14,512 nucleotides of DNA from an uncultured Rubrobacteraceae bacterium (GTDB lineage: Bacteria; Actinomycetota; Rubrobacteria; Rubrobacterales; Rubrobacteraceae), in assembly GCA_902805985.1 (NCBI GenBank), contig CADCUW010000357.1, forward strand, positions 1-14,512, in the 5' to 3' direction. Positions within the stretch are counted from its first letter, which is position 1. Each line of letters opens with the position of its first letter. The notes under the pieces are model-generated. The model worked only from the letters and a program-made list of their open reading frames with translations, was not told where the DNA came from and did not search any database. The position numbers and the translations under genes are program-made. This document shows, piece after piece, positions 1 to 7,823 of the stretch.

Positions 1-334
1 CCCGGTAGACCGGGCCGTGGAGGGAGGCGACGACGGGCTTCTCCATGGAGACCATCCGTTTGACCAGGCGGCTGTAGGTGCGGCGCAGGTACTCGCCGAG
101 GTCGGGGTCGCCTTCGGCGTTTTCGATGATCCCGGCGAGGTCGGCGCCGGCGGAGAAGCCGCGCCCCTCCCCCCGCAGCACGACGCAGCGCACCTCGTCA
201 TCGGATGCGATGTCGTCGAGGGCGGCGTACAGCTCCTCGTGCATCGTGGCGTCGAAGGCGTTTAGCTTCTTCGGGCGGTCCAGGGCGACGTCGGCGACGC
301 CATCCGACCTCTCGAAGAGGATGGTCTCGTACAA
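1..334 (-). CDS. Enoyl-CoA hydratase/isomerase (crotonase) family protein, 3' end cut by window
   Basis: Only the first 111 residues are present; the reading frame is open to the left edge. I chose a TTG start at 334 because GAGGAG lies 7 bases upstream and the protein then begins MYETILFERSDGVADVAL, a normal crotonase N-terminus. Visible family marks are DRPKKLNAF at residues 19-26 and GFSAGADL at 59-66, the first oxyanion-hole loop that binds the acyl-CoA thioester. The second oxyanion-hole glycine and the catalytic glutamates lie beyond the window, so hydratase, isomerase or hydrolase activity cannot be told apart. The gene follows the MHS transporter on the same strand after a hairpin. 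The neighbourhood (acetoacetyl-CoA synthetase, hydroxybutyrate dehydrogenase) fits short-chain acyl-CoA breakdown. Family confidence is high, substrate unknown. Confidence 0.88.
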   Translation of the reverse strand, partial: MYETILFERSDGVADVALDRPKKLNAFDATMHEELYAALDDIASDDEVRCVVLRGEGRGFSAGADLAGIIENAEGDPDLGEYLRRTYSRLVKRMVSMEKPVVASLHGPVYR

Positions 335-356
335 GGTCTCGCTCCTCTGTCGCGCG

Positions 357-389
357 AGATGCCTCCCGCTTCGACCGCGGGAGGCATCT
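357..389 (-). terminator. Perfect 13-bp hairpin between transporter and crotonase genes
   Basis: AGATGCCTCCCGC (357-369) pairs perfectly with GCGGGAGGCATCT (377-389) around a 7-base loop. It lies after the transporter stop at 413 and just before the crotonase ribosome-binding site near 342-348. No U-tract follows on the minus strand, so it may be a weak terminator, an attenuator or an mRNA-processing structure rather than a classical intrinsic terminator. Confidence 0.55.
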
Positions 390-412
390 TGGTTGCGGCG
401 TTCGTGGTGTGG

Positions 413-1819
413 TTACGTGGTCGGCTCCTGCGTCCCGGCGGCGGTTGCGCGGCCGGGGGAGGTCTCCGCAGTCTCGTCCATGTCGCGGCCGTAGGTCTCG
501 GAGAGCAGGAAGGCGCAGACGCCGGTAATGGCGCAGACGAAGGCCATGTAGGCGCCGACGGAGAAGGAGGTGCCCGTGGCGGTCAGGAGGACTGTCGCGA
601 TTATGGGGGCGAGGGCGCCGCCGAAGACCGAGCCGATCTGGTACCCCATCGAGGCCCCGGAGTAGCGGACCTTGGTCGAGAAGATCTCCGAGTAGAACGC
701 CGCCTGCGGCCCGTACATCATGCTCAAAAAGATTTGACCCACGACGAGCGCCAGGACCAGCAGGCCCGGGTTGCCGCTGTCCACGAGCGGCCAGAAGGCG
801 AAGAGGCCCCACAGGCCGAGCAGGGCGGCGCCGGCCATGTAGGGTATGCGGCGCCCTATGACGTCGGAGAGGGCGGCGAAGCCCGCGATGGCGAGGAGGC
901 CCGCCACCGAGGAGATCAGGACGGCCGTCAAGACCGTCGACTGCGGCAGCCCGACCTCGTCGCCGGTCGCGTAGTCGAGGATGTAGGTTATGAGGATGTA
1001 GAAGTTGGCGTTTATGGCGATAAAGGCGCCGGCGGCGAGCGCTATCTCCTTGGGGTATGTCCTCAAGACCTCCCACACCGGGGAGCCCGCGGCCTCCTCG
1101 GCCTCACGCCGCTCCTCCTCTGACTGGGTCTGCTCGCGGTACTCCTGCAGGTGCCTGAAGGCCGGCGTGTCCTCCAGCTTGAGCTGGATGTAGAGCCCGA
1201 GCCCGATGAGCAGGACGCTCAAGAGGAACGGAATCCGCCAGGCCCACGCGACAAGCGCCCCGTCGCCCAAGGTGGCGGCGATGATCAGGAAGATGATGTT
1301 GGAGATGAGCACGGCCACGGGAACGCCCATCTGGGCGAAGCTCCCGTAGAAGCCGCGCTTCTCGGCCGGGGCGCTCTCCGTCGCGAGGAGCACAGCCCCG
1401 CCCCACTGGCCGCCGATGCAAATACCCTGCAAGAAGCGCATCGTGACGAGCAGGATAGGCGCCAGGATGCCGATGGTAGCGTAGCCTGGCAGGAGCCCAA
1501 TCGTCGTCGTGCCTATGCCCATCAGGACCAGGGCCGTAACCAGCGCCCTCTTGCGCCCGAACTTGTCCCCGAAGTGCCCGAAGATGAGCCCGCCCACCGG
1601 CCTCCCCACGAAAGCGACGGCGAAGGTCGAGTACGAGAGGATGGTCGCGCCCGTGTCCCCGAAACCGGGGAAGAAGAGGTTCGGGAAGACGAGCGCCGCC
1701 GCCGTCCCGTAGATAAAGAAGTCGTACCACTCGATGCTGGACCCCGCCAGCGCCGTCAGGGCCACTTTCAGGATGGATCTCTCCGGCGCCTCCTGGTTTA
1801 CCGCGCCCGCGTTAGCCAT
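413..1819 (-). CDS. MFS transporter, metabolite:H+ symporter (MHS) family
   Basis: A 468-residue inner-membrane protein with about 12 predicted hydrophobic segments, the usual MHS length. The N-terminus has GSSIEWYDFFIYG (26-38), and the loop between membrane segments 2 and 3 has GHFGDKFGRKRAL (81-93), the MFS signature in its MHS form. A charged, Glu/Arg-rich central loop (about 214-250) separates the two halves. The ATG start at 1819 follows a GGGGGAGA ribosome-binding site. MHS members such as ShiA, ProP and KgtP import carboxylates, osmolytes or shikimate with protons. The substrate here is not readable from sequence; downstream of acetoacetyl-CoA synthetase and hydroxybutyrate dehydrogenase, a short hydroxy- or keto-acid is a reasonable inference. 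It appears to have its own promoter near 1931-1959. Confidence 0.9.
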   Translation of the reverse strand: MANAGAVNQEAPERSILKVALTALAGSSIEWYDFFIYGTAAALVFPNLFFPGFGDTGATILSYSTFAVAFVGRPVGGLIFGHFGDKFGRKRALVTALVLMGIGTTTIGLLPGYATIGILAPILLVTMRFLQGICIGGQWGGAVLLATESAPAEKRGFYGSFAQMGVPVAVLISNIIFLIIAATLGDGALVAWAWRIPFLLSVLLIGLGLYIQLKLEDTPAFRHLQEYREQTQSEEERREAEEAAGSPVWEVLRTYPKEIALAAGAFIAINANFYILITYILDYATGDEVGLPQSTVLTAVLISSVAGLLAIAGFAALSDVIGRRIPYMAGAALLGLWGLFAFWPLVDSGNPGLLVLALVVGQIFLSMMYGPQAAFYSEIFSTKVRYSGASMGYQIGSVFGGALAPIIATVLLTATGTSFSVGAYMAFVCAITGVCAFLLSETYGRDMDETAETSPGRATAAGTQEPTT

Positions 1820-1930
1820 GCATCTCCCCCATCACCCCTGTCCAGAACTCTCTTTGGGTTGGTAACGTCCTGCGCACATACTGCGTATCCCGAGCTACGC
1901 ATACCCCCTTCCCCAAGCAACCTCTGAGGC

Positions 1931-1959
1931 AGCCTAAAGCAGCCTGCAATCCGAGTCAA
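1931..1959 (-). promoter_or_regulatory. Predicted sigma70-type promoter for the MHS transporter
   Basis: On the minus strand TTGACT (1959-1954) and TAGGCT (1936-1931) are separated by exactly 17 bases. TTGACT matches the -35 consensus at 5 of 6 positions and TAGGCT is a typical high-GC -10. Transcription would start near 1924, giving a leader of about 105 bases before the transporter ATG. It sits inside a 325-base gap (1820-2144) that otherwise holds only the repeats listed separately; I see no gene there. Confidence 0.45.
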
Positions 1960-2014
1960 ACGGCGCTTGCTGGCTCCAGGTTGGTTACAGGTCGCCTCCG
2001 ACGCCGAGGCTTTC

Positions 2015-2144
2015 AGGCTTCAGGGGTGCGCCTTTTGGAGCCGGGCACCGCCGCCACGGCCAGTCTCGCAGAGATACGTCTCCGCGATACCCTCCCTCCG
2101 CAACACCTAGAACCTCAGAACCTGAGGCTCGATGCCTGAAGCCT
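2015..2144. repeat. Intergenic inverted repeat and hairpin after acetoacetyl-CoA synthetase
   Basis: AGGCTTCAGG (2015-2024) is the exact reverse complement of CCTGAAGCCT (2135-2144). Inside lies a small hairpin, CCTCAG-AAC-CTGAGG (2113-2127), which could act as a terminator for the acetoacetyl-CoA synthetase transcript although no U-run follows. The stretch CCTAGAACCTCAGAACCT (2106-2123) recurs with one mismatch at 8581-8598, which suggests a dispersed intergenic repeat family. Confidence 0.5.
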
Positions 2145-4124
2145 TTAGGAAAGCTTCTGCGAGAGCTCGGCGAAGCGGTCCAGGGATTCCGGGTTGCTCA
2201 GGGAGTCGCGGCTGGCGGCCTCGTCCGGCGGGGTTCCCGAGAGGATCTTCTTGACCGGGACTTCGAGCTTCTTGCCGTTGAGGGTCTTCGGGACCTCGGG
2301 GACGGCGAAGATCTCGTTCGGCACGTGGCGCGGGGAGGTCCGCTCCTTGATGCTGCTGTTTATCTTTCTCTTGAGGTCGTCGGTCAACTCCGTACCCTCT
2401 TGCAGAACGACGAAGAGGGGCATGAAGGAGTCTCCGCCGGGCTTCGGTATGTCCACGACGAGGCTGTCGGCGACCTCCTCAACGCCCTCTACGGCGGAGT
2501 AGATCTCGCTGGTCCCTATCCTGACGCCGCCGCGGTTTATGGTCGAGTCCGAACGCCCGGAGATGACGCAGCCGCCGCGGCCGTTTATGAGGATCCAATC
2601 CCCGTGACGCCACACGCCGGGATACACGTCGAAGTAGCTCTCCCTGTAGCGCTCGCCCTCGGGATCGTTCCACAGAAAGACGGGCATGGACGGCATGGGC
2701 TGGGTTATGACCATCTCCCCAACCTCGCCGACGACGGGCCTGCCGTCGGGGTCGAAGGCGTGTACCGCAGCCCCGAGAGACCGCGCCTGGAGCTCCCCCG
2801 CCCGCACCGGCAGCAGCGGAACCCCGCCGACGAACGCGGTGCACAGGTCCGTGCCGCCGCTGGTCGAGTAGAGCCAGAGGTCCTCCTTGACGTGCCCGTA
2901 GACCCACCCGAAGCCCTCAGGCGGGAGCGGGGAGCCGGTCGAGCCAACGCCCTTGAGCGCCGAGAGGTCGAAGTTTCGTCCCGGCTCTACCTCGGCCTTC
3001 ATGCAGCCCGTCAGGTAGCCTGCGCTGGTCCCGAAGTGGGTCATGCCGGTCTCTTCGGCGAGCCTCCAGAGCCTGTTCATGTCGGGCTGGGCGGGGCTGC
3101 CGTCGTAGAGGACGATGGCGGCCCCCGCGAGCAGGCCGCCGACGAGCAGGTTCCACATCATCCAACCGGTGGTCGTGAACCAGAAGAAGCGGTCGTCCGG
3201 GCCGAGGTCTATGTGCAGCCGGGCCTTCTTGAGGTGCTCGAGCAGGACGCCGCCCTGGCTGTGGACGATGGCCTTCGGCAAGCCCGTCGTCCCCGACGAG
3301 TAGAGCACCCAGAGGGGATGGTCGAATGGGACGCGCTCGAAGCGGAGCGCGGCACCCTCGTTCTCCCCGAGCAGGTCGTCCCAGAGGACGGCGTCGTCGA
3401 GGGCTTCTGCGTCGGCGGCCTCGTCAAGGTAGGGGAGGAGGACGGTCTTCTGGAGCGTTGGTATCTCCGCCTGCAGCCGCGCCACGACGTCGGTCCGGTC
3501 GAAGTCCTTACCCCCGTAGCGGTAGCCGTCGCAGGCCACGAGGACCTTCGGCCCGATCTGCTTGAAACGGTCGACGACGCTCCCCGCCCCGAAGTCCGGC
3601 GAGGCGCTCGACCATACCGCGCCCAGAGAGGCGCACGCCAGAAACGCGACGACGGCCTCGGGCACGTTCGGCAGGTACGCCACGACCCGGTCGCCGCGCC
3701 CAACACCCATCCCGGAGAGACCGGCGGCGAAGGCGGCGACCCTGGTCTCCAGTTCCCGCCAGGACGTCTCCCCCAGCGGGCGCAGCTCGGAGGCGTGAAC
3801 GAGGGCCGGCCCGTTCTGGTGGGCGTTGCGGAAGATGTGCTCGGCGTAGTTCAGCTCGGCCCCGGGGAACCACTCGGCCCCGGGCATCTCACGCCGTCCC
3901 AGCACCGCCTCGTAGGGCTCTGAAGACTGGACGTCGAAGAACTCCCACAGGCTCGCCCAGAAGCCCTCGACGTCCGTCACGGACCACTCCCAGAGGTCGG
4001 TGTAGTCCTCGAAAGAGAGGTCTTTCTCCCTTCCGAGCCACTCCATGTAGCGGGTGATGGTCGCGTTCGCCTTGAATTCTCGGGAAGGCTCCCAAAGAAG
4101 CGTGCCCTCGGCCGTCTCGGTCAT
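2145..4124 (-). CDS. aacS: Acetoacetyl-CoA synthetase (acetoacetate-CoA ligase)
   Basis: An ATP-dependent acyl-CoA synthetase of about 659 residues that activates acetoacetate to acetoacetyl-CoA through an acyl-adenylate; length matches the AacS family. The N-terminal domain carries the family's WFPGAELNYAEHIF region (about 85-98). The adenylate-forming P-loop is YSSGTTGLPKAIVH (from about 275), followed by FFWFTTTGWMMWN, typical of AacS. The C-terminal part has GRSDSTINRGGVRIGTSEIY, and the catalytic lysine lies in NGKKLEVP near residue 618. A GTG at 4130 is also in frame, but GAGGGGA abuts it; the ATG at 4124 has proper spacing, so I prefer it. It is about 20 bases downstream of the 3-hydroxybutyrate dehydrogenase gene, so the two are surely one operon: hydroxybutyrate to acetoacetate to acetoacetyl-CoA. 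Confidence 0.95.
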   Translation of the reverse strand: MTETAEGTLLWEPSREFKANATITRYMEWLGREKDLSFEDYTDLWEWSVTDVEGFWASLWEFFDVQSSEPYEAVLGRREMPGAEWFPGAELNYAEHIFRNAHQNGPALVHASELRPLGETSWRELETRVAAFAAGLSGMGVGRGDRVVAYLPNVPEAVVAFLACASLGAVWSSASPDFGAGSVVDRFKQIGPKVLVACDGYRYGGKDFDRTDVVARLQAEIPTLQKTVLLPYLDEAADAEALDDAVLWDDLLGENEGAALRFERVPFDHPLWVLYSSGTTGLPKAIVHSQGGVLLEHLKKARLHIDLGPDDRFFWFTTTGWMMWNLLVGGLLAGAAIVLYDGSPAQPDMNRLWRLAEETGMTHFGTSAGYLTGCMKAEVEPGRNFDLSALKGVGSTGSPLPPEGFGWVYGHVKEDLWLYSTSGGTDLCTAFVGGVPLLPVRAGELQARSLGAAVHAFDPDGRPVVGEVGEMVITQPMPSMPVFLWNDPEGERYRESYFDVYPGVWRHGDWILINGRGGCVISGRSDSTINRGGVRIGTSEIYSAVEGVEEVADSLVVDIPKPGGDSFMPLFVVLQEGTELTDDLKRKINSSIKERTSPRHVPNEIFAVPEVPKTLNGKKLEVPVKKILSGTPPDEAASRDSLSNPESLDRFAELSQKLS

Positions 4125-4143
4125 CGCCACTCCCCTCTCTCTT

Positions 4144-4932
4144 CTACCACTGGGCGGTTGCGGCGCCGTCCATCGTCAGGGAGGCGCCGGTAACGAACGA
4201 GGCCTGCTCGGTGCAGAGGAAGGCGGCGAGTTCGGCGACCTCCTCCGGTTCGATCAGGCGCTTGATGGCGGGACCCGTCAGCATGACCTTCTCGATCACA
4301 TCCTTCTCGGAGATACCGCGCGTTCGCGCCTGGTCCGCGATCTGGCCCTCGACGAGCGGCGTCCTCACGTACGCCGGGCAGATGGTGTTGCTCGTGACGC
4401 CTTTGGGTCCGCCCTCCAGCGCGATCACCTTCGAGAGTCCCTCCAGCCCGTGCTTGGCCGAGATGTACGCGGCCTTGTACGGGGAGGCCCGCAGCCCGTG
4501 CACCGATGAGATGTTTATGACCCGCCCCCAGCCCCCCTCGTACATCCCCGGCAGCGCCTTCTGCACGATACGAAACGGGGCCTCAAGCATAAGCCGCATC
4601 ATCATCGAAAACCTCTCCGGCGGGAACTCCTCGATGGCGGCCACGTGCTGGACGCCCGCGTTGTTCACCACGATGTCGGCCTCGAACTCTAAAGAGTCGA
4701 GCACCCCGTAGTCCGAGAGGTCGGCCTGCAACGCCTCACCCCCGATATCCCCCGCCACCCTCTCCGCGGCCTCGCGGTCGAGGTCGAGCACCGTCACCGC
4801 AGCACCAGCCGCCGCGAGCCGCCCGGCCACGGCCCGGCCGATGCCGCTGGCGGCCCCCGTAACGAGCGCGCCATGGCCCGTCAGGTCCACGTTGACGGCC
4901 AGGGGTCCCGGCACGATAGAAGCTTCTCCCAC
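4144..4932 (-). CDS. D-3-hydroxybutyrate dehydrogenase, SDR family
   Basis: A 262-residue short-chain dehydrogenase predicted to oxidise (R)-3-hydroxybutyrate to acetoacetate with NAD+. Visible elements are the cofactor-binding GAASGIG (26-32), NNAG (90-93), the catalytic serine in NISSVHG (about 143) and YISAK (Y156, K160). The strings NAGVQHVAAIEEFPPE, SSVHGLRASPYKAAY and ICPAYVRTPLVEGQI are characteristic of bacterial 3-hydroxybutyrate dehydrogenase rather than other SDRs. It directly precedes acetoacetyl-CoA synthetase in the same operon, which supports the assignment. The start is uncertain: GTG 4932 is weakly preceded by GGGGGTGAGAGA, while a GTG at 4914 has GGGAGAAG upstream and would remove six residues. 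A bdhA-type function is very likely. Confidence 0.9.
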   Translation of the reverse strand: MGEASIVPGPLAVNVDLTGHGALVTGAASGIGRAVAGRLAAAGAAVTVLDLDREAAERVAGDIGGEALQADLSDYGVLDSLEFEADIVVNNAGVQHVAAIEEFPPERFSMMMRLMLEAPFRIVQKALPGMYEGGWGRVINISSVHGLRASPYKAAYISAKHGLEGLSKVIALEGGPKGVTSNTICPAYVRTPLVEGQIADQARTRGISEKDVIEKVMLTGPAIKRLIEPEEVAELAAFLCTEQASFVTGASLTMDGAATAQW

Positions 4933-4986
4933 TCTCTCACCCCCGTCTCAGGGCCTGGCGACCCGGGCTTTGGCGCCCCCCGTGCC

Positions 4987-4992
4987 AGTATA
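4987..4992 (-). promoter_or_regulatory. Possible -10 element upstream of the 3-hydroxybutyrate dehydrogenase gene
   Basis: TATACT reads on the minus strand at 4992-4987, about 55 bases before the GTG at 4932, in a region that is otherwise very GC-rich. No good -35 lies 16-18 bases upstream (TGCACG is the best), so this is tentative. It would let the operon be transcribed although the gene in front of it is broken. Confidence 0.3.
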
Positions 4993-5049
4993 GGGGGCAT
5001 CTCCGGTCCCGTGCAGGGGCTTTCCGCCGGCGAGACCGCAAGCGTCTTC

Positions 5050-5845
5050 TAGGGCGCCTCGGGCCCAGGCGTCGTGTACGCGGCCTCCTCGGGGTCGCCC
5101 CCGGCGTCGGACTCGGCACCGTCGTGTTGGCAGGTGGCTGGGGGTCGCCGCCCTCCTTCTCCACCCACTCCTCGAGCTCCTCGAACGTGGCCCAGTAACA
5201 CGGCAGGATCGGCCGCACGTACTCCGGTCCTGTGCGATAGCGGTTAAAGTAGGAGTCCACGTAGGTACCGTTCTCGATCTTGTAGTAGCGGTGCATCTTG
5301 CCCTTGCCGGCGTTCTCGATGAGGGCGCGGTAGCGGTTCGAGTGGAGGCGGATCGGCAACAATACGTCGTAGGTGCCGGTCACGGTGAGCATGGGCTTGC
5401 CTATGTTGGCCGCTTCTTGTACTGGTAGTTCGCGTAGCTGCCCTCGACGTTCGCCTACTCCTGGCAGAACGGGAGGCCCGGCGTGTTGTCCGCCTCTTCC
5501 CTGTCACCGTCGTAAAGCGGGTCGAACTCCTCCCGGTAGATGCGCTGTGAGGTCCCAGTACTCGGCGTAGTGCTCCTCCCAGAGGAACTCCGAGCCCTTC
5601 GGGTAGCCCGCTTGGCGCATGAGCTCGCAAGCGTGGTTTCGTACCCGGTGTCGGCCGAGGTCTTGCACTTGTTCCAGTGCCTCAGGCCCTGCGGCAAGTG
5701 GGTGAACAGATTCGGCCCGTCTCGGCGCCACAGCACGCCCTCTCAATCCACGCTTCCGTCGTAGAGCTCGGGGGTGTTCTCTATCGCGTGGCGGGTCATG
5801 TAGCCGCCGTTGGAGATGCCGGTCATGTAGGTGTACTCGGCGGAA
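5050..5845 (-). pseudogene. Decayed alpha/beta hydrolase (esterase/depolymerase-like)
   Basis: Segments of one protein appear in more than one frame of the minus strand. From about 5841 the frame reads AEYTYMTGISNGGYMTRHAI with GISNGG as a serine-hydrolase nucleophile elbow, then hits TGA at 5743-5745 where VDWEG would be expected. It continues in frame to about 5650, shifts by one base to HACELMRQAGYPKGSEFLW, and shifts back for IYREEFDPLYDGDREEADN. It then meets TAG at 5455-5457, with another TAG at 5401-5403. A further shift gives GKPMLTVTGTYDVLLPI and MHRYYKIENGTYVD, which resembles the Asp and His ends of an alpha/beta hydrolase. The N-terminal part is absent. At least three frameshifts and three stops make sequencing error alone unlikely. 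Next to the hydroxybutyrate dehydrogenase gene, a hydroxybutyrate-oligomer or ester hydrolase is an inference. Confidence 0.75.
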
Positions 5846-5891
5846 ACGAAAAACAACAACCTCCGGCGCGCGAGTTCCGGGGCGCGAATTA

Positions 5892-6497
5892 TCAGCTCCG
5901 TCCGAGCGCCGCCTCTACGAAGTGCAGCCGGTCGTTCCCCCAGAACATCTCGTCCCCCACGAAGAAAGCCGGCGCCCCGAACACTCCGCGCTCCACCGCC
6001 TCGCCGGTCGCGGTCTTGAGCGCCTCCTTCGCCCCGGGGGCGGACGCCCCCGCAAGGACCTCGTCGGGGTCCGCCCCGATCCTGCGCACCGCCTCGGAGA
6101 CGGGACCGTCCTCGTCCGATTCTTGGAGGCCTTTCGGGGCGCCGCCCTCCTCCCAGTACAGGTCGAAGGCCTCGCGGGTAAACGCCTCAAGCTCTCCCCG
6201 GTCCTCGAGGAACATCGCCGCGCGCATGGACTTTAAGGTCCGGAACGGGAAAGGGTCGGGGAAGTCTATCGGCAGGCCGTAGTGCTCGGCCCAGCGCCGG
6301 ATGTCCTCCGCCTGGTAGCGGGCCTTCGCCTCCGTCTCTATCGGGGCCTGGAGGCCGACGGCGTTGTGCACGGCCCCGAGCAGCATCGGCCTGAGCGACA
6401 GCTCTGCGCCGTGCTCGTCGCAGATGCGCGAGACCTCGCGGTGGGCCAGGTACGAGTACGGGCTGACGAGATCGTAGTAGAACTCGACGGTCTTCAT
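5892..6497 (-). CDS. DsbA-family / 2-hydroxychromene-2-carboxylate isomerase-like protein
   Basis: A 201-residue thioredoxin-fold protein of the GST-kappa/HCCA-isomerase branch. It starts MKTVEFYYDLVSPYSYLAHREV; the SPYSYL string (12-17) replaces the CxxC of true DsbA oxidoreductases and supplies the serine that contacts glutathione in HCCA isomerases. Near the C-terminus GVFGAPAFFVGDEMFWGNDRL contains the cis-proline loop and the FWGNDR string common to this family. The ATG at 6497 has GAGAGGAG five to six bases upstream; an in-frame upstream extension lacks such a site. Actinobacterial members often have no known substrate, and glutathione may not be the thiol used. The gene is followed directly by the hydrolase remnant and preceded by tauE on the same strand, about 145 bases away. 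Confidence 0.85.
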   Translation of the reverse strand: MKTVEFYYDLVSPYSYLAHREVSRICDEHGAELSLRPMLLGAVHNAVGLQAPIETEAKARYQAEDIRRWAEHYGLPIDFPDPFPFRTLKSMRAAMFLEDRGELEAFTREAFDLYWEEGGAPKGLQESDEDGPVSEAVRRIGADPDEVLAGASAPGAKEALKTATGEAVERGVFGAPAFFVGDEMFWGNDRLHFVEAALGRS

Positions 6498-6618
6498 TGG
6501 CACTCCTCTCCCTTTGCGGGAAAGGTACAACAGTGCCAGGCTCGACGCTTGTACGAAAGAGCGGCGGGGCCGGACAGAAGCCCGATCCCGCCGCGTATTC
6601 CTATTGGATCTGTCCAGC

Positions 6619-6635
6619 CCCGGCTGAGAGCCGGG
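6619..6635 (-). terminator. Short GC hairpin downstream of tauE
   Basis: CCCGGCT (6619-6625) and AGCCGGG (6629-6635) form a 7-bp stem with a 3-base loop a few bases after the tauE stop codon. No U-tract follows on the minus strand. Position suggests a transcription end between tauE and the DsbA-type gene. Confidence 0.4.
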
Positions 6636-6642
6636 AAGCTGC

Positions 6643-7545
6643 TTATGCCGGCTGGGTCTCCGCGCCGACGGCCCGGTCGCGACGGATGCCGGCGATGGCG
6701 GAGGCGATGGCCGCAGCCCAGATGCCGACGATCAGGAAGTATCCGATGATCGCCGGGGTACCGGTAACGCCGATGGCCTCGAAGAACGTCTTCATGTTGA
6801 CGATGAGGATGACGCCACCGACCGCGGTTCCGAGGATGCGCGTCGGGAGCTTCTTGACGATCCAGGCCGCTATGGGGGCCGCTATGACACCGCCGGCGAA
6901 GAGCGCGCCGACGACCTGCCAGGGTATCTGGGCGAAGCTCAGGCTGAGGAGGAAACCGAGGCTGGCGCACAGGGCGACCACGAACTCGCTGGTGTCGACG
7001 GTGCCGATGACCTTGCGCGGCTCCATCCGGCCCGAGGAGAGGAGGGTCGGCGTGGAGATCGGGCCCCACCCGCCGCCACCGAAGGCGTCGAGGAACCCGG
7101 CCACGAGGCCCAAGGGAGAGAGGAATTTGCGGCTGACGGGCCTGACGTTGACGGGACGCTCGTTGCGCCTGAAGGCGAAGCGGGAGAGCACGTACACGCC
7201 GAGGGAGAACAGGATGATCGCCACCAAGGGCTCGACCAGCCCGGCCGTCGCCTCGGCGGTCGAGGCGTAGACCAGCAGGTACGCCCCGGCGAACGCCCCG
7301 ATGCCCCCAGGCACCGCCATCCACACGATCTTGGACCAGTCCACGTTCCCGAAGCTCGCGTGCGAGATCCCCGACACCGCCGTCGTCCCAACTTCCGCGA
7401 TGTGAACCGCCGCCGAAGCCAGCGCCGGCGCGACCCCCACGAACAACAGCAGCGTCGTCGAGGAGACGCCGTACGCCATCCCAAGCGACCCGTCTACCAA
7501 CTGCGCCCCGAGACCCGCCAGCGCCAGCAATATGAATGTCCTCAT
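6643..7545 (-). CDS. TauE/SafE-family sulfite/organosulfonate exporter
   Basis: A 300-residue membrane protein with about eight hydrophobic segments, beginning MRTFILLALAGLGAQLVDGSLGMAYG. The two halves are related, as usual in TauE/SafE (DUF81) proteins, and the second contains FLDAFGGGGWGPISTPTLLSS followed by RKVIGTVDTSEFVVA, both strongly typical of the family. The ATG at 7545 has GGGGAG five bases upstream. A longer in-frame reading of 86 residues upstream is rejected because it runs through the AT-rich promoter. Members export sulfite, sulfoacetate or related anions; placement divergent from a persulfide dioxygenase, which makes sulfite, suggests sulfite export. The promoter region carries two copies of the GTAGACAA motif, so expression is probably repressor-controlled by a sulfur-related signal (inference). 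Confidence 0.92.
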   Translation of the reverse strand: MRTFILLALAGLGAQLVDGSLGMAYGVSSTTLLLFVGVAPALASAAVHIAEVGTTAVSGISHASFGNVDWSKIVWMAVPGGIGAFAGAYLLVYASTAEATAGLVEPLVAIILFSLGVYVLSRFAFRRNERPVNVRPVSRKFLSPLGLVAGFLDAFGGGGWGPISTPTLLSSGRMEPRKVIGTVDTSEFVVALCASLGFLLSLSFAQIPWQVVGALFAGGVIAAPIAAWIVKKLPTRILGTAVGGVILIVNMKTFFEAIGVTGTPAIIGYFLIVGIWAAAIASAIAGIRRDRAVGAETQPA

Positions 7546-7556
7546 CGTTTCTCCCC

Positions 7557-7593
7557 TTTGTCTACTTTGCGTACTTTTATTATATTGTCTACT
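7557..7593 (-). promoter_or_regulatory. tauE promoter -10 flanked by two GTAGACAA operator-like motifs
   Basis: In the tauE direction a perfect TATAAT lies at 7584-7579. One motif copy, AGTAGACAAT (7593-7584), abuts it upstream; a second, AGTAGACAAA (7566-7557), begins 13 bases downstream of the -10 and ends just before the ribosome-binding site. The copies are direct repeats 27 bases apart. No strong -35 is visible. The AT-rich block stands out in the gap 7546-7823, which otherwise contains no gene I can support. Confidence 0.6.
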
Positions 7594-7823
7594 ATTTTGG
7601 TGTATAAACCGAGCGGAACTGTAAGCGAAGCGGCACGGGTAGTCAAGCGTTCGGGGGGAATTTTTTTGGCGGATCCCGAAATATGTGTCGTTCGGCATCC
7701 TCTTCGACGGGCCGCGGGGATGTCGGAGGGCACGCCGGTTGGCGGTTTGGTCTAGGATACCCGCATGGCGCGGATGGTCGTCTGGGAAGTTGCGCCGGGG
7801 CACCTTTCGGGAGGAGGCGGACC

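Noticed and set aside
2325..3923. Long plus-strand frame of 532 codons
   Set aside because: It is antisense to acetoacetyl-CoA synthetase, with composition expected from a high-GC shadow frame and no recognisable domain.
7639..7647. GTAGTCAAG as a further operator copy upstream of the persulfide dioxygenase
   Set aside because: Two mismatches to GTAGACAAA and no promoter box nearby; likely chance.
7546..7803. 86-residue N-terminal extension of TauE
   Set aside because: It runs through the AT-rich promoter and motif copies and lacks a membrane or signal sequence; ATG 7545 has a proper ribosome-binding site.
7683..7823. 47-residue N-terminal extension of the persulfide dioxygenase
   Set aside because: No ribosome-binding site and no family resemblance; GTG 7824 is well placed.
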